From positions 62,001 through 126,000 of the forward strand of contig MTMI02000009.1 of NCBI GenBank assembly GCA_002011165.2: DNA of 64,000 nucleotides, in the 5' to 3' direction. A program made the translations under genes and the position numbers. Of the stretch, positions 44,548 to 53,569 are shown piece by piece. Position 1 is the first letter of the stretch. Each line of letters opens with the position of its first letter. The notes under the pieces are model-generated. The model ran no database searches. It worked only from the letters and a program-made list of their open reading frames with translations, and was not told the DNA's origin. The stretch comes from Candidatus Mnemosynella biddleae. Lineage in GTDB: Archaea; Halobacteriota; Archaeoglobi; Mnemosynellales; Mnemosynellaceae.

Positions 44548-45219
44548 TCAAACACCTCTTAAGAGTCTCTCAGCGAGAAACTCGGGTAAACCTACTTCTA
44601 TAATTCTCTCATAGACTTCCTCGATATTATATTTAACTCTTCTCATCTCTATACTTTCTTCAGAGATAATGAGATAGCAGGCTCTTGGATCACCATCTCT
44701 CGGTTGTCCTACGCTTCCAGCATTTGCAACAATCTTCGAATCGAGCTTTCTGATAAATGGCATATGGGTATGACCGAGAACGATAACTCGCTCTTTCACT
44801 TCTTTTACAATCTCCTCCAAAAAAGACCACTCATAAACATATTCTTTATTTGATCTCGGGCTACCATGGAAAACTGAAATCCAATCTCTTTTCACAGAAA
44901 ACGGAAGTTCGGAGAGAAATCTAAGTTCATCCCCTCTAAGGATTCTTCTTGTCCAAGAGATTGCGTAAGCTGCAATAGGATTGAACCATGAGGTATCACC
45001 AGTTACAACCGCTTCGTCATGGTTTCCCATAATGCAGGGGATCTCATTGCTTCTGATGATTTCGATGACTTCCGAAGGATATGGATTGTACCCAACTAGA
45101 TCTCCAGCGCAGAGTATTTCATCCACTCCTCGGATATCTCTCAGAACAGCTTGAAGAGCGGGAAGATTTCCGTGAATGTCCGAAATGATTGCCAATTTCA
45201 CAAACTGGATTGATGACAC
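44548..45219 (-). CDS. YfcE/MJ0936-type metallophosphoesterase
   Basis: A 223-residue calcineurin-like phosphodiesterase. Motifs are in order: LAIISDIHGNLPAL, LCAGDLVGYNPYPSE, CIMGNHDEAV, SVFHGSPRSN and VLGHTHMPF, with NAGSVGQPRDGDPRACY typical of the family. Substrate unknown; related archaeal enzymes act on model phosphodiesters. First gene of a three-gene operon with the small basic protein and DUF1614. Confidence 0.9.
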   Translation of the reverse strand: MSSIQFVKLAIISDIHGNLPALQAVLRDIRGVDEILCAGDLVGYNPYPSEVIEIIRSNEIPCIMGNHDEAVVTGDTSWFNPIAAYAISWTRRILRGDELRFLSELPFSVKRDWISVFHGSPRSNKEYVYEWSFLEEIVKEVKERVIVLGHTHMPFIRKLDSKIVANAGSVGQPRDGDPRACYLIISEESIEMRRVKYNIEEVYERIIEVGLPEFLAERLLRGV

Positions 45220-45302
45220 TTAAAGTTAAAAATCATTTCCATTCATTTCCATCGCAGATGAGGGAGATTGTAAAAATTCGAACTTTTTTAATTTTTCAAT
45301 CG

Positions 45303-45310
45303 AATAAATA
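45303..45310 (+). promoter_or_regulatory. hydBGDA promoter TATA-like element
   Basis: AATAAATA about 55 bases upstream of the hydB ATG (45362). Initiation near 45332 would leave about 30 bases of leader with GAGGGTGAAG as ribosome-binding site. Confidence 0.4.
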
Positions 45311-45361
45311 GGCAAAATTTAAAAATTGAAAAAGAGGACTGAAAAGGAAGAGGGTGAAGCG

Positions 45362-46339
45362 ATGAAATTCTTGAAATTAAAAAAAGATCAAATAGAGGAT
45401 TTTTTCGATTCAATTCACTCTTTTGGTATAGTTTATGCTCCAGTAAAGAGTGATGGTAAAATCTCTTTCAGAAGAGCTCAAAACTTTTCAGATGTCTCTC
45501 TCGAATACACGAGGAGTCAGATCCCTCCCAAGCATGTTATTCTTCCTATGGAGGAGCCTATACTGAAATTCAGAGAGGAGGAGTATTTTGAAGTTGTGGA
45601 TGATGAGAATAAAGTTCTCTTGGGTGTTCATCACTGTGATATCATTGCATTTAAAATGCTTGATGAAGTGTATCTTCAGCCCCCAAAAGACATATACTAT
45701 CACGAAAGAATTAAGAGAACTTTAATCATAGGTTTGAGCTGTATTCCTGATAATTATTGCTTCTGTAAGGCAACGAACAGCTTTTACACTTCAGATGGAT
45801 TCGATATTTTTCTCCACGACTGTGGAGATTTTTATTTTGTGAGAGTTGCAACTCCGAGAGGATTGAAAGTCACCGAGAACTCCAAGAATCTTTTTGAAAA
45901 AGTGGATGAGAAAGATATGGAGCTTTTCGTGAAAGCTGAGAAAGAGAGATTTGAGAGAGTGAAGGGAAAAAATCTTTGGATGATTGGAGATCTCATCGAA
46001 CTTAGGGACGAGAATTTCTGGAAAATATTCTCCGAGAGATGTTTGAACTGTGGAAATTGCACACTTGTATGTCCAACCTGCCAGTGTTTTGAAGTTTACG
46101 ATGAACTTGAAGAAGATCTCAAAAGCGGAAATAGATTCAGGAGATGGGACTCTTGCATGCTCAGAGCTCATGGACTAGTCGCAGATGGTCATAATTTCAG
46201 GGAGAGAACTGAAGAGAGATTGAGGAATAGACTGAGCTGTAAGCTCGGAGAGATGAGATGCGTGGGTTGCGGAAGATGCACGGTTTACTGTCCAACCGGG
46301 ATTGATATTCTAGAAATCGTGAGAGCTTTGAAGGAGTGA
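45362..46339 (+). CDS. hydB: Group 3b hydrogenase (sulfhydrogenase) beta subunit, Fe-S electron transfer
   Basis: About 325 residues. N-terminal domain with HHCDIIAFKMLD and an IIGLSCIPDNYCFC segment. The C-terminal region has two 4Fe-4S ferredoxin motifs, CLNCGNCTLVCPTCQC (about residue 225) and CVGCGRCTVYCPTG (about 300). It links the NiFe module HydDA to the flavin subunit HydG. ATG 45362 after GAGGGTGAAG is preferred over a TTG at 45326. First gene of hydB-G-D-A, the gene order known from Pyrococcus. Confidence 0.94.
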   Translation: MKFLKLKKDQIEDFFDSIHSFGIVYAPVKSDGKISFRRAQNFSDVSLEYTRSQIPPKHVILPMEEPILKFREEEYFEVVDDENKVLLGVHHCDIIAFKMLDEVYLQPPKDIYYHERIKRTLIIGLSCIPDNYCFCKATNSFYTSDGFDIFLHDCGDFYFVRVATPRGLKVTENSKNLFEKVDEKDMELFVKAEKERFERVKGKNLWMIGDLIELRDENFWKIFSERCLNCGNCTLVCPTCQCFEVYDELEEDLKSGNRFRRWDSCMLRAHGLVADGHNFRERTEERLRNRLSCKLGEMRCVGCGRCTVYCPTGIDILEIVRALKE

Positions 46340-46344
46340 GAGGA

Positions 46345-47175
46345 ATGGAGAATGAATTTCTTCCGAGAAGAGTGAGAATTGAGGAGACGAAGATGATGAC
46401 ATCTCTTGAGAAGTGGTTCAAACTTGATGCTCAGCTGGATTTTAAACCAGGTCAGTTTCTTGAGATCAGCGTTGCTGGAGCTGGAGAAGCTCCAATCTCC
46501 ATATGCTCTTGGAACGGAGTTGAGATATGCGTGAGAAAAGTCGGAAGAGTCTCTTCAGCTCTTCATCAGAGGGAGAAAGGAGATTTCATCGGAATAAGAG
46601 GTCCCTACGGAAATGGTTTTCCAATGAAAGAGATAGAAGGAGAGAAGCTCATTCTCGTCGCAGGCGGTCTTGGGATGGCGCCTCTGAGAAGTGTTCTTCA
46701 GTATGTTCTGAAGAACAGAAAGAAATATGGAGAAGTGACTTTCTTTTATGGAATAAAATGCCTCGAGATGATGCTCTTCAGAGACGAACTACTCAAACTA
46801 ATGGAAGAAGAGAATGTAAATCTTCACATCGCATATGAAATAGAAGATGAAGAGATTAGAAATCTCAAAAAGAGGTTTCCTGAAAGATTTCACAAAGGTA
46901 TGGTGACCACTCTTTTCGAGAAAGTTAAAGTTAACACTGAATCTTTTGTCGTTGTTTGTGGCCCTCCGATAATGTATAAGTTCGTGTTAAAGAAGATGGA
47001 AGAGCTTGGATTCTATAAAGAGAGAATCTACATGACACTTGAAAGAAGAATGAAGTGTGGAACGGGGAAGTGCAGACATTGCGTCGTTGGAATTGGAAGT
47101 TCTTCAAAACTCATCTGCAGAGATGGACCTGTCTTCTCAGCTATCGATGCAGAGCTCATAAGGGAGCTGGTGTGA
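46345..47175 (+). CDS. hydG: Group 3b hydrogenase (sulfhydrogenase) gamma subunit, FAD/NAD(P)-binding
   Basis: About 276 residues of ferredoxin-reductase fold. FAD-binding domain with QFLEISVAGAGEAPISICS, NAD(P)-binding domain with LILVAGGLGMAPLRSVLQYV, and a C-terminal 2Fe-2S motif MKCGTGKCRHCVVG. It exchanges electrons with NAD(P)H. GTG 46336 overlaps the hydB stop, but ATG 46345 starts at the point of homology. Downstream hydD begins one base later. Confidence 0.94.
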   Translation: MENEFLPRRVRIEETKMMTSLEKWFKLDAQLDFKPGQFLEISVAGAGEAPISICSWNGVEICVRKVGRVSSALHQREKGDFIGIRGPYGNGFPMKEIEGEKLILVAGGLGMAPLRSVLQYVLKNRKKYGEVTFFYGIKCLEMMLFRDELLKLMEEENVNLHIAYEIEDEEIRNLKKRFPERFHKGMVTTLFEKVKVNTESFVVVCGPPIMYKFVLKKMEELGFYKERIYMTLERRMKCGTGKCRHCVVGIGSSSKLICRDGPVFSAIDAELIRELV

Positions 47176-47176
47176 A

Positions 47177-47929
47177 ATGAAACCGAAAATTGGAATTTTA
47201 GGATTTACTGGATGTGCTGGATGTCAGCTGATGATTCTAAATTTAGAAGATGAACTTTTGGATATCTTCAAAAGAATTAAGCTTGTTTCATTCCAAATGG
47301 CGAGCAGTGAGATGAAAGATGAAAAGCTTGATATAGCATTTGTTGAAGGATCAATTACAACGGAAGAGCAGAAAAAAGAGCTTGAGAAAATAAGAAAAAA
47401 ATCTAAAATTCTCGTTGCCATCGGAAACTGCGCAACTCTTGGAGGAGTTCAGGCTCTTTCAAATGGAATAAAAAGTTCTAGAGAGATGATGAAAGAAGTT
47501 TACGGAGGAGAATTCTGGAGGCTCATGGACTCAAAACCTTTATCAGAGTTTGTTGAAGTTGATTTCGAACTCTTTGGATGTCCAATTGAGAAGCAAGAAT
47601 TTCTGGAAATGATCAGATTCCTTCTTAGAGGTTTTATACCTTTAAAAAGGGACTATCCAGTCTGTTTAGAGTGCAAATTAAAAGATAATGAGTGTATTCT
47701 TCTTGAAAAGAGAATCTGTCTCGGCCCTCTTACTGTTGCAGGATGTGGTGCCAGATGCCCATCACTAGGTCTCGAGTGCTTGGGTTGTAGAGGAGTGATA
47801 GAAGGAGAAGCCAGATTGGAGAGTGCAATAAAGATTTTTGAAGATGCTGGAGTTTCTGCTGAAGATGTGAAAAAAATTTTCAGAATTTTCTCGGCGAACT
47901 ATCCTGACATTCTGGAGGTGAAGAGTTGA
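47177..47929 (+). CDS. hydD: Group 3b [NiFe] hydrogenase small (delta) subunit
   Basis: A 250-residue NiFe small subunit. The proximal cluster ligands are in GFTGCAGCQLMIL, GNCATLGGVQAL and FGCPIEKQEF. Additional cysteines (CLECKLKDNEC, GCGARCPSLGLECLGCRG) hold medial and distal clusters. Electrons leave the active site of HydA through it. Its stop overlaps the hydA TTG start as TTGA. Confidence 0.95.
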   Translation: MKPKIGILGFTGCAGCQLMILNLEDELLDIFKRIKLVSFQMASSEMKDEKLDIAFVEGSITTEEQKKELEKIRKKSKILVAIGNCATLGGVQALSNGIKSSREMMKEVYGGEFWRLMDSKPLSEFVEVDFELFGCPIEKQEFLEMIRFLLRGFIPLKRDYPVCLECKLKDNECILLEKRICLGPLTVAGCGARCPSLGLECLGCRGVIEGEARLESAIKIFEDAGVSAEDVKKIFRIFSANYPDILEVKS

Positions 47930-49200
47930 GACTCAAGATAAATCCTCTCACAAGAGTCGAGGGTCACGGTGGAATATATGTTGAGATTAAAGGAAAAGAA
48001 GTAAAAGATATAAGATTTGAGATTTATGAAGGGTCAAGATTTTTTGAATCGATAATAAAGGGCTTCAAATATCCAATCGTCCCTGACATCATGAGGAGAA
48101 TTTGCGCTATCTGCACAGCGTCCCACAGCATGGCATCGATAAGAGCTCTTGAAGATGCTCTGAAAGTTGATATCTCAGAACAAACAGAGCTACTAAGAGA
48201 TCTCCTCATCCATGGGGAGATGATAGAGAGTCACGCTCTTCATGTTTATGTTCTCTCTCTTCCAGATTACCTTGGATTTCCGAGCATTGTGGAAATGGCA
48301 GAAAAACATCCAAAAGAGGTCAAAGGAGCTCTCCAATTGAAGAAAGCCGGAAATATGGTTCACGTTGCACTGAGTGGAAGAGAAGTTCACGGGATGAACG
48401 AGAGGGTTGGAGGATTTTCGAAAATTCCTGATGAAAGAGAACTTCAGAAAATTTTAGAAGAAATGAAAAAAGTGAGAGAATTCGCAGTTCTTGCAGTTGA
48501 AATCTTCTCCACATTTGATATCCCGGAGTTTCCAAAATCGGAGAATTTGATGGTTGCGGTTGAACCAGAAGAGGCATTTGGATATTATGGAAATAGGATC
48601 TCAAATTCCGAGAATGACAGATGGGAGGTTCACAAATACAGAGAGAAACTCAAAGAAAGAGTTGTGGAGTATTCTAGAGCGAAGCATGTGTTCTATGATG
48701 AGAGGCCCTTCATGGTTGGAGCTCTTTCGAGAATTTCTTTGTTCGGGAATAGGTTGAGAGGGGAGGCTCGAGAACTTTACAGAGAGAATGAAGATAAGAT
48801 TGATGAAAGTAACAGCCTGACAATAAATTTAGCTCAAGCTATCGAGCTGGTTCACTGTGTTGAGAGATGTATAGAGCTCCTTGAAACTCTGATATCAAGA
48901 GAAGTTGAAAAAGAGGGACTTCCGAAGATTGAGACTTTTGAATCTCATGGAATTGCATGTGTGGAGGCACCGAGAGGTACTTTAATTCATAGCTATAAAC
49001 TGGACGAAGAAGGGAGAGTTGTGGAGGCAGATGTGATAACACCAACTGCAATGAATGCAGCTAACATCGAAAAAGATCTCAGAATTTCTGCATTGAGACT
49101 TATGGAAGATGAAGAGCTTGAGAGGAAACTTCAGCTTATTCCGAGAGCTTACGATCCATGCATTTCATGTGCGACTCACCTGATCGTGAAGAGATCTTGA
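47926..49200 (+). CDS. hydA: Group 3b [NiFe] hydrogenase large (alpha) subunit
   Basis: A 424-residue catalytic subunit. The N-terminal Ni ligands are in RICAICTASHSMASIRALED; the C-terminal pair is in AYDPCISCATHLIV. Like Pyrococcus HydA it ends a few residues after the last His (LIVKRS), the short tail expected to be removed by a maturation protease. TTG start preceded by GAGGTGAAG. Group 3b enzymes are cytoplasmic, bidirectional with NAD(P)H, and can reduce polysulfide. HypB and HypD are encoded 12-16 kb upstream. Confidence 0.96.
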   Translation: MRLKINPLTRVEGHGGIYVEIKGKEVKDIRFEIYEGSRFFESIIKGFKYPIVPDIMRRICAICTASHSMASIRALEDALKVDISEQTELLRDLLIHGEMIESHALHVYVLSLPDYLGFPSIVEMAEKHPKEVKGALQLKKAGNMVHVALSGREVHGMNERVGGFSKIPDERELQKILEEMKKVREFAVLAVEIFSTFDIPEFPKSENLMVAVEPEEAFGYYGNRISNSENDRWEVHKYREKLKERVVEYSRAKHVFYDERPFMVGALSRISLFGNRLRGEARELYRENEDKIDESNSLTINLAQAIELVHCVERCIELLETLISREVEKEGLPKIETFESHGIACVEAPRGTLIHSYKLDEEGRVVEADVITPTAMNAANIEKDLRISALRLMEDEELERKLQLIPRAYDPCISCATHLIVKRS

Positions 49201-49213
49201 ATTTCATGGAACC

Positions 49214-49220
49214 TTTATAA
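49214..49220 (+). promoter_or_regulatory. TATA box before the HD phosphohydrolase gene
   Basis: TTTATAA 27-33 bases before ATG 49247, in the 46-base gap after hydA. It predicts a leaderless transcript and a promoter for the HD-ubiX-ubiD-aminotransferase group separate from hydBGDA. Confidence 0.5.
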
Positions 49221-49246
49221 GTTCTCGAGAAAAAAACATCTGAAAG

Positions 49247-50425
49247 ATGGTAGAGATTCGAGATCCAATTCACGGATACATAAGAGTTGAGGGGATCTTT
49301 CAGGAACTTCTTGACACTCCAGAAATTCAACGACTTCGCAGAATTCGTCAGCTTGGTTTTTCTTATCTTGTCTATCCCGGTGCAAACCACACGAGATTTG
49401 AACACTCTTTAGGTGTTTTTCATCTATCCTCCTATTTCGAAAATAGAGTAGGAGAAGATGCTGAACTTCTTCAAATTGCCTCCCTTCTCCATGATGTTGG
49501 TCATGGACCTCTCTCTCATGTTTCGGAGGATGTGTTGAGGAAGTATTTGAGGATCGAACATGAAAATCTGAGATGGTTGAGAAATACCAAATGTGGAGAG
49601 GTTGTGGAAAAAAGTGGATATTCGCTAAGAGAAATCTCTGAAGTGGTCTTGGGAAGGAAATATCCCGGAGAGCTACTCAACGGAGTAATAGACATAGATA
49701 GAATGGATTATCTTCTTAGAGATTCTCACTACACAGGGGTTGCTTACGGAATTTTCGATCACTTAAGATTGATCAGAGAAATGGAATTTTTTGGAGAAAA
49801 GCTGATGATTCTCGAAGGAGGAATTCAAGCTGCAGAATCACTTCTTATCTCAAGATTTCTGATGTATCCCACCGTTTACAATCATCATGTCTCTAGAATT
49901 GCAGAAAGAATGTTCTCCAGAGCGATAGAATACATGTTCGAGAACAGAGAGCTCAACACAGAAGAGTTCAGGATGATGGATGACTATACAATAACCATGA
50001 GGCTTCTGCACTCTGAGGGGTTTCCTTCTGAGATTATGAAGATGATAAACGAGAGAAGACTTTTTAAAAGAGCGCTTTACGTTAATCTAAGTTCTGTTTC
50101 TGCAGATATCTCAAAAATGAATGTAAAAAGACTCGAAAGAAGGATTGCTGAGGAAGTTGGAATCGACCCTCTGTATATCATTGTAGATGTCCCAGAAGAT
50201 GAAGAGAGGGAGTTCAACGTCCCCGTAAAAACCTCAAAAGGAGTTGCAGATCTAGAAGAGCTCTCACCTCTGGTAAAAATGTTGAAAGATGCTCATAAAG
50301 CCACGAGAAAGATTGGAATTTATGCTCCGAAAGAAATTAGGGAAGAAGTTGAGAAGATTTCAAGAGATATTCTTGGAATTGAGAGAGTAAAGATTCAAAA
50401 ATCTCTGGAGGAAAGATGGAGTTGA
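49247..50425 (+). CDS. HD-domain phosphohydrolase (dNTPase-like, COG1078)
   Basis: A 392-residue protein. MVEIRDPIHGYIRVEG at the start and HTRFEHSLGVFHLSSYF, ASLLHDVGHGPLSHVSED, and DIDRMDYLLRDSHYTGVAYG carry the HD metal ligands of the SAMHD1/dGTPase-like COG1078 family. Likely hydrolyses (d)NTPs or nucleotides, but the exact substrate is unknown. Its end overlaps ubiX by 10 bases. Confidence 0.9.
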   Translation: MVEIRDPIHGYIRVEGIFQELLDTPEIQRLRRIRQLGFSYLVYPGANHTRFEHSLGVFHLSSYFENRVGEDAELLQIASLLHDVGHGPLSHVSEDVLRKYLRIEHENLRWLRNTKCGEVVEKSGYSLREISEVVLGRKYPGELLNGVIDIDRMDYLLRDSHYTGVAYGIFDHLRLIREMEFFGEKLMILEGGIQAAESLLISRFLMYPTVYNHHVSRIAERMFSRAIEYMFENRELNTEEFRMMDDYTITMRLLHSEGFPSEIMKMINERRLFKRALYVNLSSVSADISKMNVKRLERRIAEEVGIDPLYIIVDVPEDEEREFNVPVKTSKGVADLEELSPLVKMLKDAHKATRKIGIYAPKEIREEVEKISRDILGIERVKIQKSLEERWS

Positions 50426-50970
50426 GAGTGATTCTCTGTATTACCGGGGCGAGTGGTGTGATATACGGAGTGAGACTTCTAGAGGAGCTTAAAGAGAGAG
50501 CCGAAGTGCATCTCGTGATCTCGAAAAGTGCAAAAAAGATTATTGAAATAGAAACTGACTACAGTGTTGAAAAATTAGAGAGTATGTGTAGAAGAAGTTA
50601 CGAGGACAATGAGCTTGAAGCACCGATTTCAAGCGGTTCGTTTAAATACGATGCTCTCCTCATAGTTCCGTGTTCGATGAAAACGCTCTCCTCAATTGCG
50701 AACGGAATTTCAGACAATCTCATTACAAGAACTGCAGATGTTGCGCTGAAAGAGAGAAGAAAGATTATTCTCGTACCCAGAGAGACCCCTCTCAATTCTA
50801 TACATCTTGAGAATATGAAAAAATTGAGTGATCTTGGAGTGATTATCATGCCCGCATCTCCCGCTTTCTATCACAAACCCACTTCAATTCATGAGCTCGT
50901 GAATTTCATCGTTTCAAGAATTCTTGATCATCTTGGAATAGAGAACTCCTTGATAGGAAGGTGGGAATGA
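50416..50970 (+). CDS. ubiX: UbiX-type flavin prenyltransferase
   Basis: A 184-residue flavoprotein. Signature segments are LCITGASGVIYGVRLLEEL, EAPISSGSFKYDALLIVPCS, and MKTLSSIANGISDNLITRTA, followed by LVPRETPLNSIHLENM and MPASPAFYHKP. It makes prenylated FMN, the cofactor of UbiD decarboxylases, from dimethylallyl phosphate and FMN. The next gene is UbiD with overlapping ends, an obvious functional pair. Confidence 0.95.
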   Translation: MELRVILCITGASGVIYGVRLLEELKERAEVHLVISKSAKKIIEIETDYSVEKLESMCRRSYEDNELEAPISSGSFKYDALLIVPCSMKTLSSIANGISDNLITRTADVALKERRKIILVPRETPLNSIHLENMKKLSDLGVIIMPASPAFYHKPTSIHELVNFIVSRILDHLGIENSLIGRWE

Positions 50971-52220
50971 TGAGAGGATTCCTTGAAACACTTAAAAAAC
51001 GAGGAGAAGTTTTGAAGATTGAAAAGAGAGTATCGAGAAAGTTTGAAGCTGCTTTAATTGCGAAGAGAACGAAGAAAACAGTTTTCTTTGAAGATCTCGA
51101 AGGAAAAAAAGCGATCGCAAATCTCGTGAACACGAGAGAGAAACTTGCCATGGCTCTTGGAGTCGATCCCAAAGATCTAACGAAATATCTTTCAACTGGA
51201 GATCTCGGAGAGGTTAAAATCGTTGACGAATCTCCAACGAAAGAGAGAAAAGGATCTCTGAAAGATATTCCAGCTTTACTTCACTACGAAAAGGATCCGG
51301 GATATTACATAACCTCAGGAGTTCTAATTGCGTCTTACGAGGGAGAAATTAATGCTTCCATTCACAGACTGCTTATTCTCGACGAGAAAAGACTTGTCGC
51401 AAGACTTGTACCTCCAAGACATACGTATCTCATGCATCAAAAAGCGTCTGAAAAAGGAGATCCTCTTTCGATTGCTATCGCAATAGGTGTCTCTCCGCAG
51501 TTTCTCCTAGCAGCTTCAACAAGAGTGCCTGAGGGTACAGAGTTCAAATATGCTGCATGGCTTTCGGGTGGAGAGATTGAAGTCTGGGAATGCGACAACG
51601 GAGTTTTGACTCCTCATGCAGAATATGTGATTGAAGGATTCATTCATCCAGAAGAGAGAGCACCAGAAGGTCCTTTTGTCGACATAACTGGAACTTATGA
51701 CAGAGTAAGACATGAACCAGTGATTCATGTTGAAAGAGTTTGGATGAGAGAAGATCCAATTTATCATGCACTTATCCCAGCATCTGGAGAGCATTTCGTG
51801 CTTATGGGAACCCCTTACGAGCCTCTGATCTACAAGAGAGTCTCAGAAAATGTGGAAGTTCTTGATGTTCATCTTACTCAAGGTGGTTGCAGTTACCTTC
51901 ATTGTGCGGTGAAAATTAGGAAGAGAACTGAAGGGGACGGGAAAAATGCAGGAATTGCAGCATTATCAGCTCATCCTAGCTTGAAACATGTTGTGGTCGT
52001 AGATGAGGACATAGATATTTTCAACCCTCAGGAAATCGAATACGCAATAGCAACAAGGGTGAGAGGAGACAAAGACATTATTTTTATTCCTGGAGCTCGT
52101 GGATCTTCTCTTGATCCCTGTGCGGATGAGGAGGGGAGGACGACGAAAATGATAATAGATGCAACAAAAGAGCTGAAAAGAAAAGAGGAGTTTGAAAGAG
52201 CGAGAATTCCGGAGGTTTGA
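50967..52220 (+). CDS. UbiD-family prenyl-FMN-dependent decarboxylase
   Basis: About 417 residues. Conserved UbiD segments include VFFEDLEGKKAIANLV, INASIHRLLILDEKRLVARL, AIAIGVSPQFLLAAST, APEGPFVDITGTY and the metal/prFMN region HLTQGGCSYLHCAVKIRK; DEDIDIFNPQEIEYAIATR closes the active site. In archaea such an enzyme decarboxylates trans-anhydromevalonate 5-phosphate in the modified mevalonate pathway; other UbiD members act in quinone synthesis. Which applies here is not settled by sequence, but tight coupling to UbiX is clear. Start could be either ATG at 50967 or 50970. Confidence 0.92.
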   Translation: MMRGFLETLKKRGEVLKIEKRVSRKFEAALIAKRTKKTVFFEDLEGKKAIANLVNTREKLAMALGVDPKDLTKYLSTGDLGEVKIVDESPTKERKGSLKDIPALLHYEKDPGYYITSGVLIASYEGEINASIHRLLILDEKRLVARLVPPRHTYLMHQKASEKGDPLSIAIAIGVSPQFLLAASTRVPEGTEFKYAAWLSGGEIEVWECDNGVLTPHAEYVIEGFIHPEERAPEGPFVDITGTYDRVRHEPVIHVERVWMREDPIYHALIPASGEHFVLMGTPYEPLIYKRVSENVEVLDVHLTQGGCSYLHCAVKIRKRTEGDGKNAGIAALSAHPSLKHVVVVDEDIDIFNPQEIEYAIATRVRGDKDIIFIPGARGSSLDPCADEEGRTTKMIIDATKELKRKEEFERARIPEV

Positions 52221-52223
52221 AGA

Positions 52224-53348
52224 ATGAAAGTGATGAGACCTTTTCTTGTAATGGAAGTTCTTCAGAGAGCCAATGAAATGGAGCGAGAGGGGAAAAGCAT
52301 TATTCATCTCGAAGTTGGGGAACCAGATTTCCCAACTCCAGAACACATAAAAAACGCAGCAAATGAAGCAATAAAAAAGAACTTTACCGGATACACACAC
52401 AGTAGAGGCATTCCAGAACTCAGAGAAGCGATTTCAGAATATTATGATGAAAGATATGGTGTTGACGTTCCAGAATCTAGAATCATAATAACAAATGGAA
52501 CTAGCCCCGCAATGCTCATGATATTTTCCGTGATTATTAAAAAAGGGGAGAAAATTCTTCTATGTAACCCCTACTATCCCTGCTATCCGAATGCAATAGA
52601 GTTCCTCGGAGGAGTTCCGAATTACTCTTATGGACAGGAGGACGATGGTTTCAAGTTACGAGAAATAAAAAAGGATGAGAAAACTAAAGCCGTTCTTGTG
52701 AATTCACCTTCTAACCCATCTGGAGCGGTGCTTACCAGAAGAGAACTTGAGAAAATAGTGGAAGAATCGAAAAACTTGACTATTGTCTCAGATGAAATCT
52801 ATCACGGCATCTCATACGAAAAAGATTGTCACTCAATTTTGGAGTTTACAGAAGATGCTTTCGTTGTGGATGGCTTCTCAAAGAGATACTCGATGACCGG
52901 ATGGAGAATCGGATACATAATAGCTCCAGAAAAATATGTGAAGAAACTCGAGATTATTCATCAGAACTTTTTCATCTCTACAAATTCAATTTCTCAGTAT
53001 GCAGCTTTGATGGCACTTCGAGGAGATCAAAAATGCGTTGAAGAAATGATAAGAGAATTTAAAAGAAGGAGGGACTTCATGTTTCAGAGGCTTAACGAAA
53101 TTGGATTGAAAGTTAAAAAGCTCCCAGAAGGAGCTTTCTACATGCTTGCAAATATCAGCGAGTTCTCAAATGACTCTGTAAGATTTGCATACGAACTTCT
53201 CGAGAACACAGGAGTGGCGGTGACTCCGGGTATAGATTTTGGAGATGCAACCAGAACTCACGTGAGATTTTCCTATGCAAACTCAATGGAGAACATAGAA
53301 GAGGCGATGAACAGAATCGAAGATTACATTCTGAGTCTCAACGTTTGA
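52224..53348 (+). CDS. Class I/II pyridoxal-phosphate aminotransferase
   Basis: A 374-residue fold-type I aminotransferase. N-terminal IIHLEVGEPDFPTPEHI, substrate segment TGYTHSRGIPELREAI, IITNGTSPAMLM, LVNSPSNPSGAVL, and DEIYHGISY with the PLP Lys in VDGFSKRYSMTGWRIGY. Resembles archaeal aspartate/aromatic aminotransferases; specificity cannot be told. It begins 3 bases after ubiD. The stop overlaps the convergent small helical gene by 11 bases. Confidence 0.93.
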   Translation: MKVMRPFLVMEVLQRANEMEREGKSIIHLEVGEPDFPTPEHIKNAANEAIKKNFTGYTHSRGIPELREAISEYYDERYGVDVPESRIIITNGTSPAMLMIFSVIIKKGEKILLCNPYYPCYPNAIEFLGGVPNYSYGQEDDGFKLREIKKDEKTKAVLVNSPSNPSGAVLTRRELEKIVEESKNLTIVSDEIYHGISYEKDCHSILEFTEDAFVVDGFSKRYSMTGWRIGYIIAPEKYVKKLEIIHQNFFISTNSISQYAALMALRGDQKCVEEMIREFKRRRDFMFQRLNEIGLKVKKLPEGAFYMLANISEFSNDSVRFAYELLENTGVAVTPGIDFGDATRTHVRFSYANSMENIEEAMNRIEDYILSLNV

Positions 53349-53529
53349 GGATTTCGAGAGCCTTAGTTAGAATCTCTTCTCCTTCTCTGAACTTTTTGAC
53401 TGCTTCAGCAAGAAGCTCAGAGATCTCAGGATTGTTCTCTTTTGTTCTTTCTGCCCATTCCTCATACTTCTTGGTATGTTCTCTGCTATGATCTAACCAG
53501 TGTTCGAGAAGATGTTTCAGACGCTCCAT
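53338..53529 (-). CDS. Small alpha-helical protein of the DsrE/TusA cluster
   Basis: A 63-residue, highly charged, all-helical protein (ERLKHLLEHWLDHSREHTKK, then EEWAERTKENNPEISELLAE and KFREGEEILTKALEILK). No Cys. The His-rich LEHWLDHSREH stretch could bind metal. I recognise no confirmed family. It lies 40 bases downstream of the DsrE-like gene with an AT-rich gap that could hold a promoter (TTTAAAT near 53570), so it may or may not belong to the sulfur-relay operon. Convergent with the aminotransferase gene. Confidence 0.65.
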   Translation of the reverse strand: MERLKHLLEHWLDHSREHTKKYEEWAERTKENNPEISELLAEAVKKFREGEEILTKALEILKR

Positions 53530-53569
53530 AGAAAAAAGAGGGATAAGAGAGGAGAAAAATCTTCCGAAT

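Noticed and set aside
45233-45252. Tandem ten-base repeat TCATTTCCAT x2 upstream of the metallophosphoesterase start
   Set aside because: Only two copies and in low-complexity DNA; could be an operator, but nothing else supports this.
47926-48150. HydA Ni motif reading RICAIC instead of the textbook RxCGxC
   Set aside because: Group 3b enzymes such as Pyrococcus HydA also lack the Gly here (RICSFC), so it is normal for the subgroup.
49180-49200. Apparently truncated C-terminus of HydA after DPCISCATH
   Set aside because: Pyrococcus HydA also ends only four residues after this His; the short tail is the expected protease-removed peptide.
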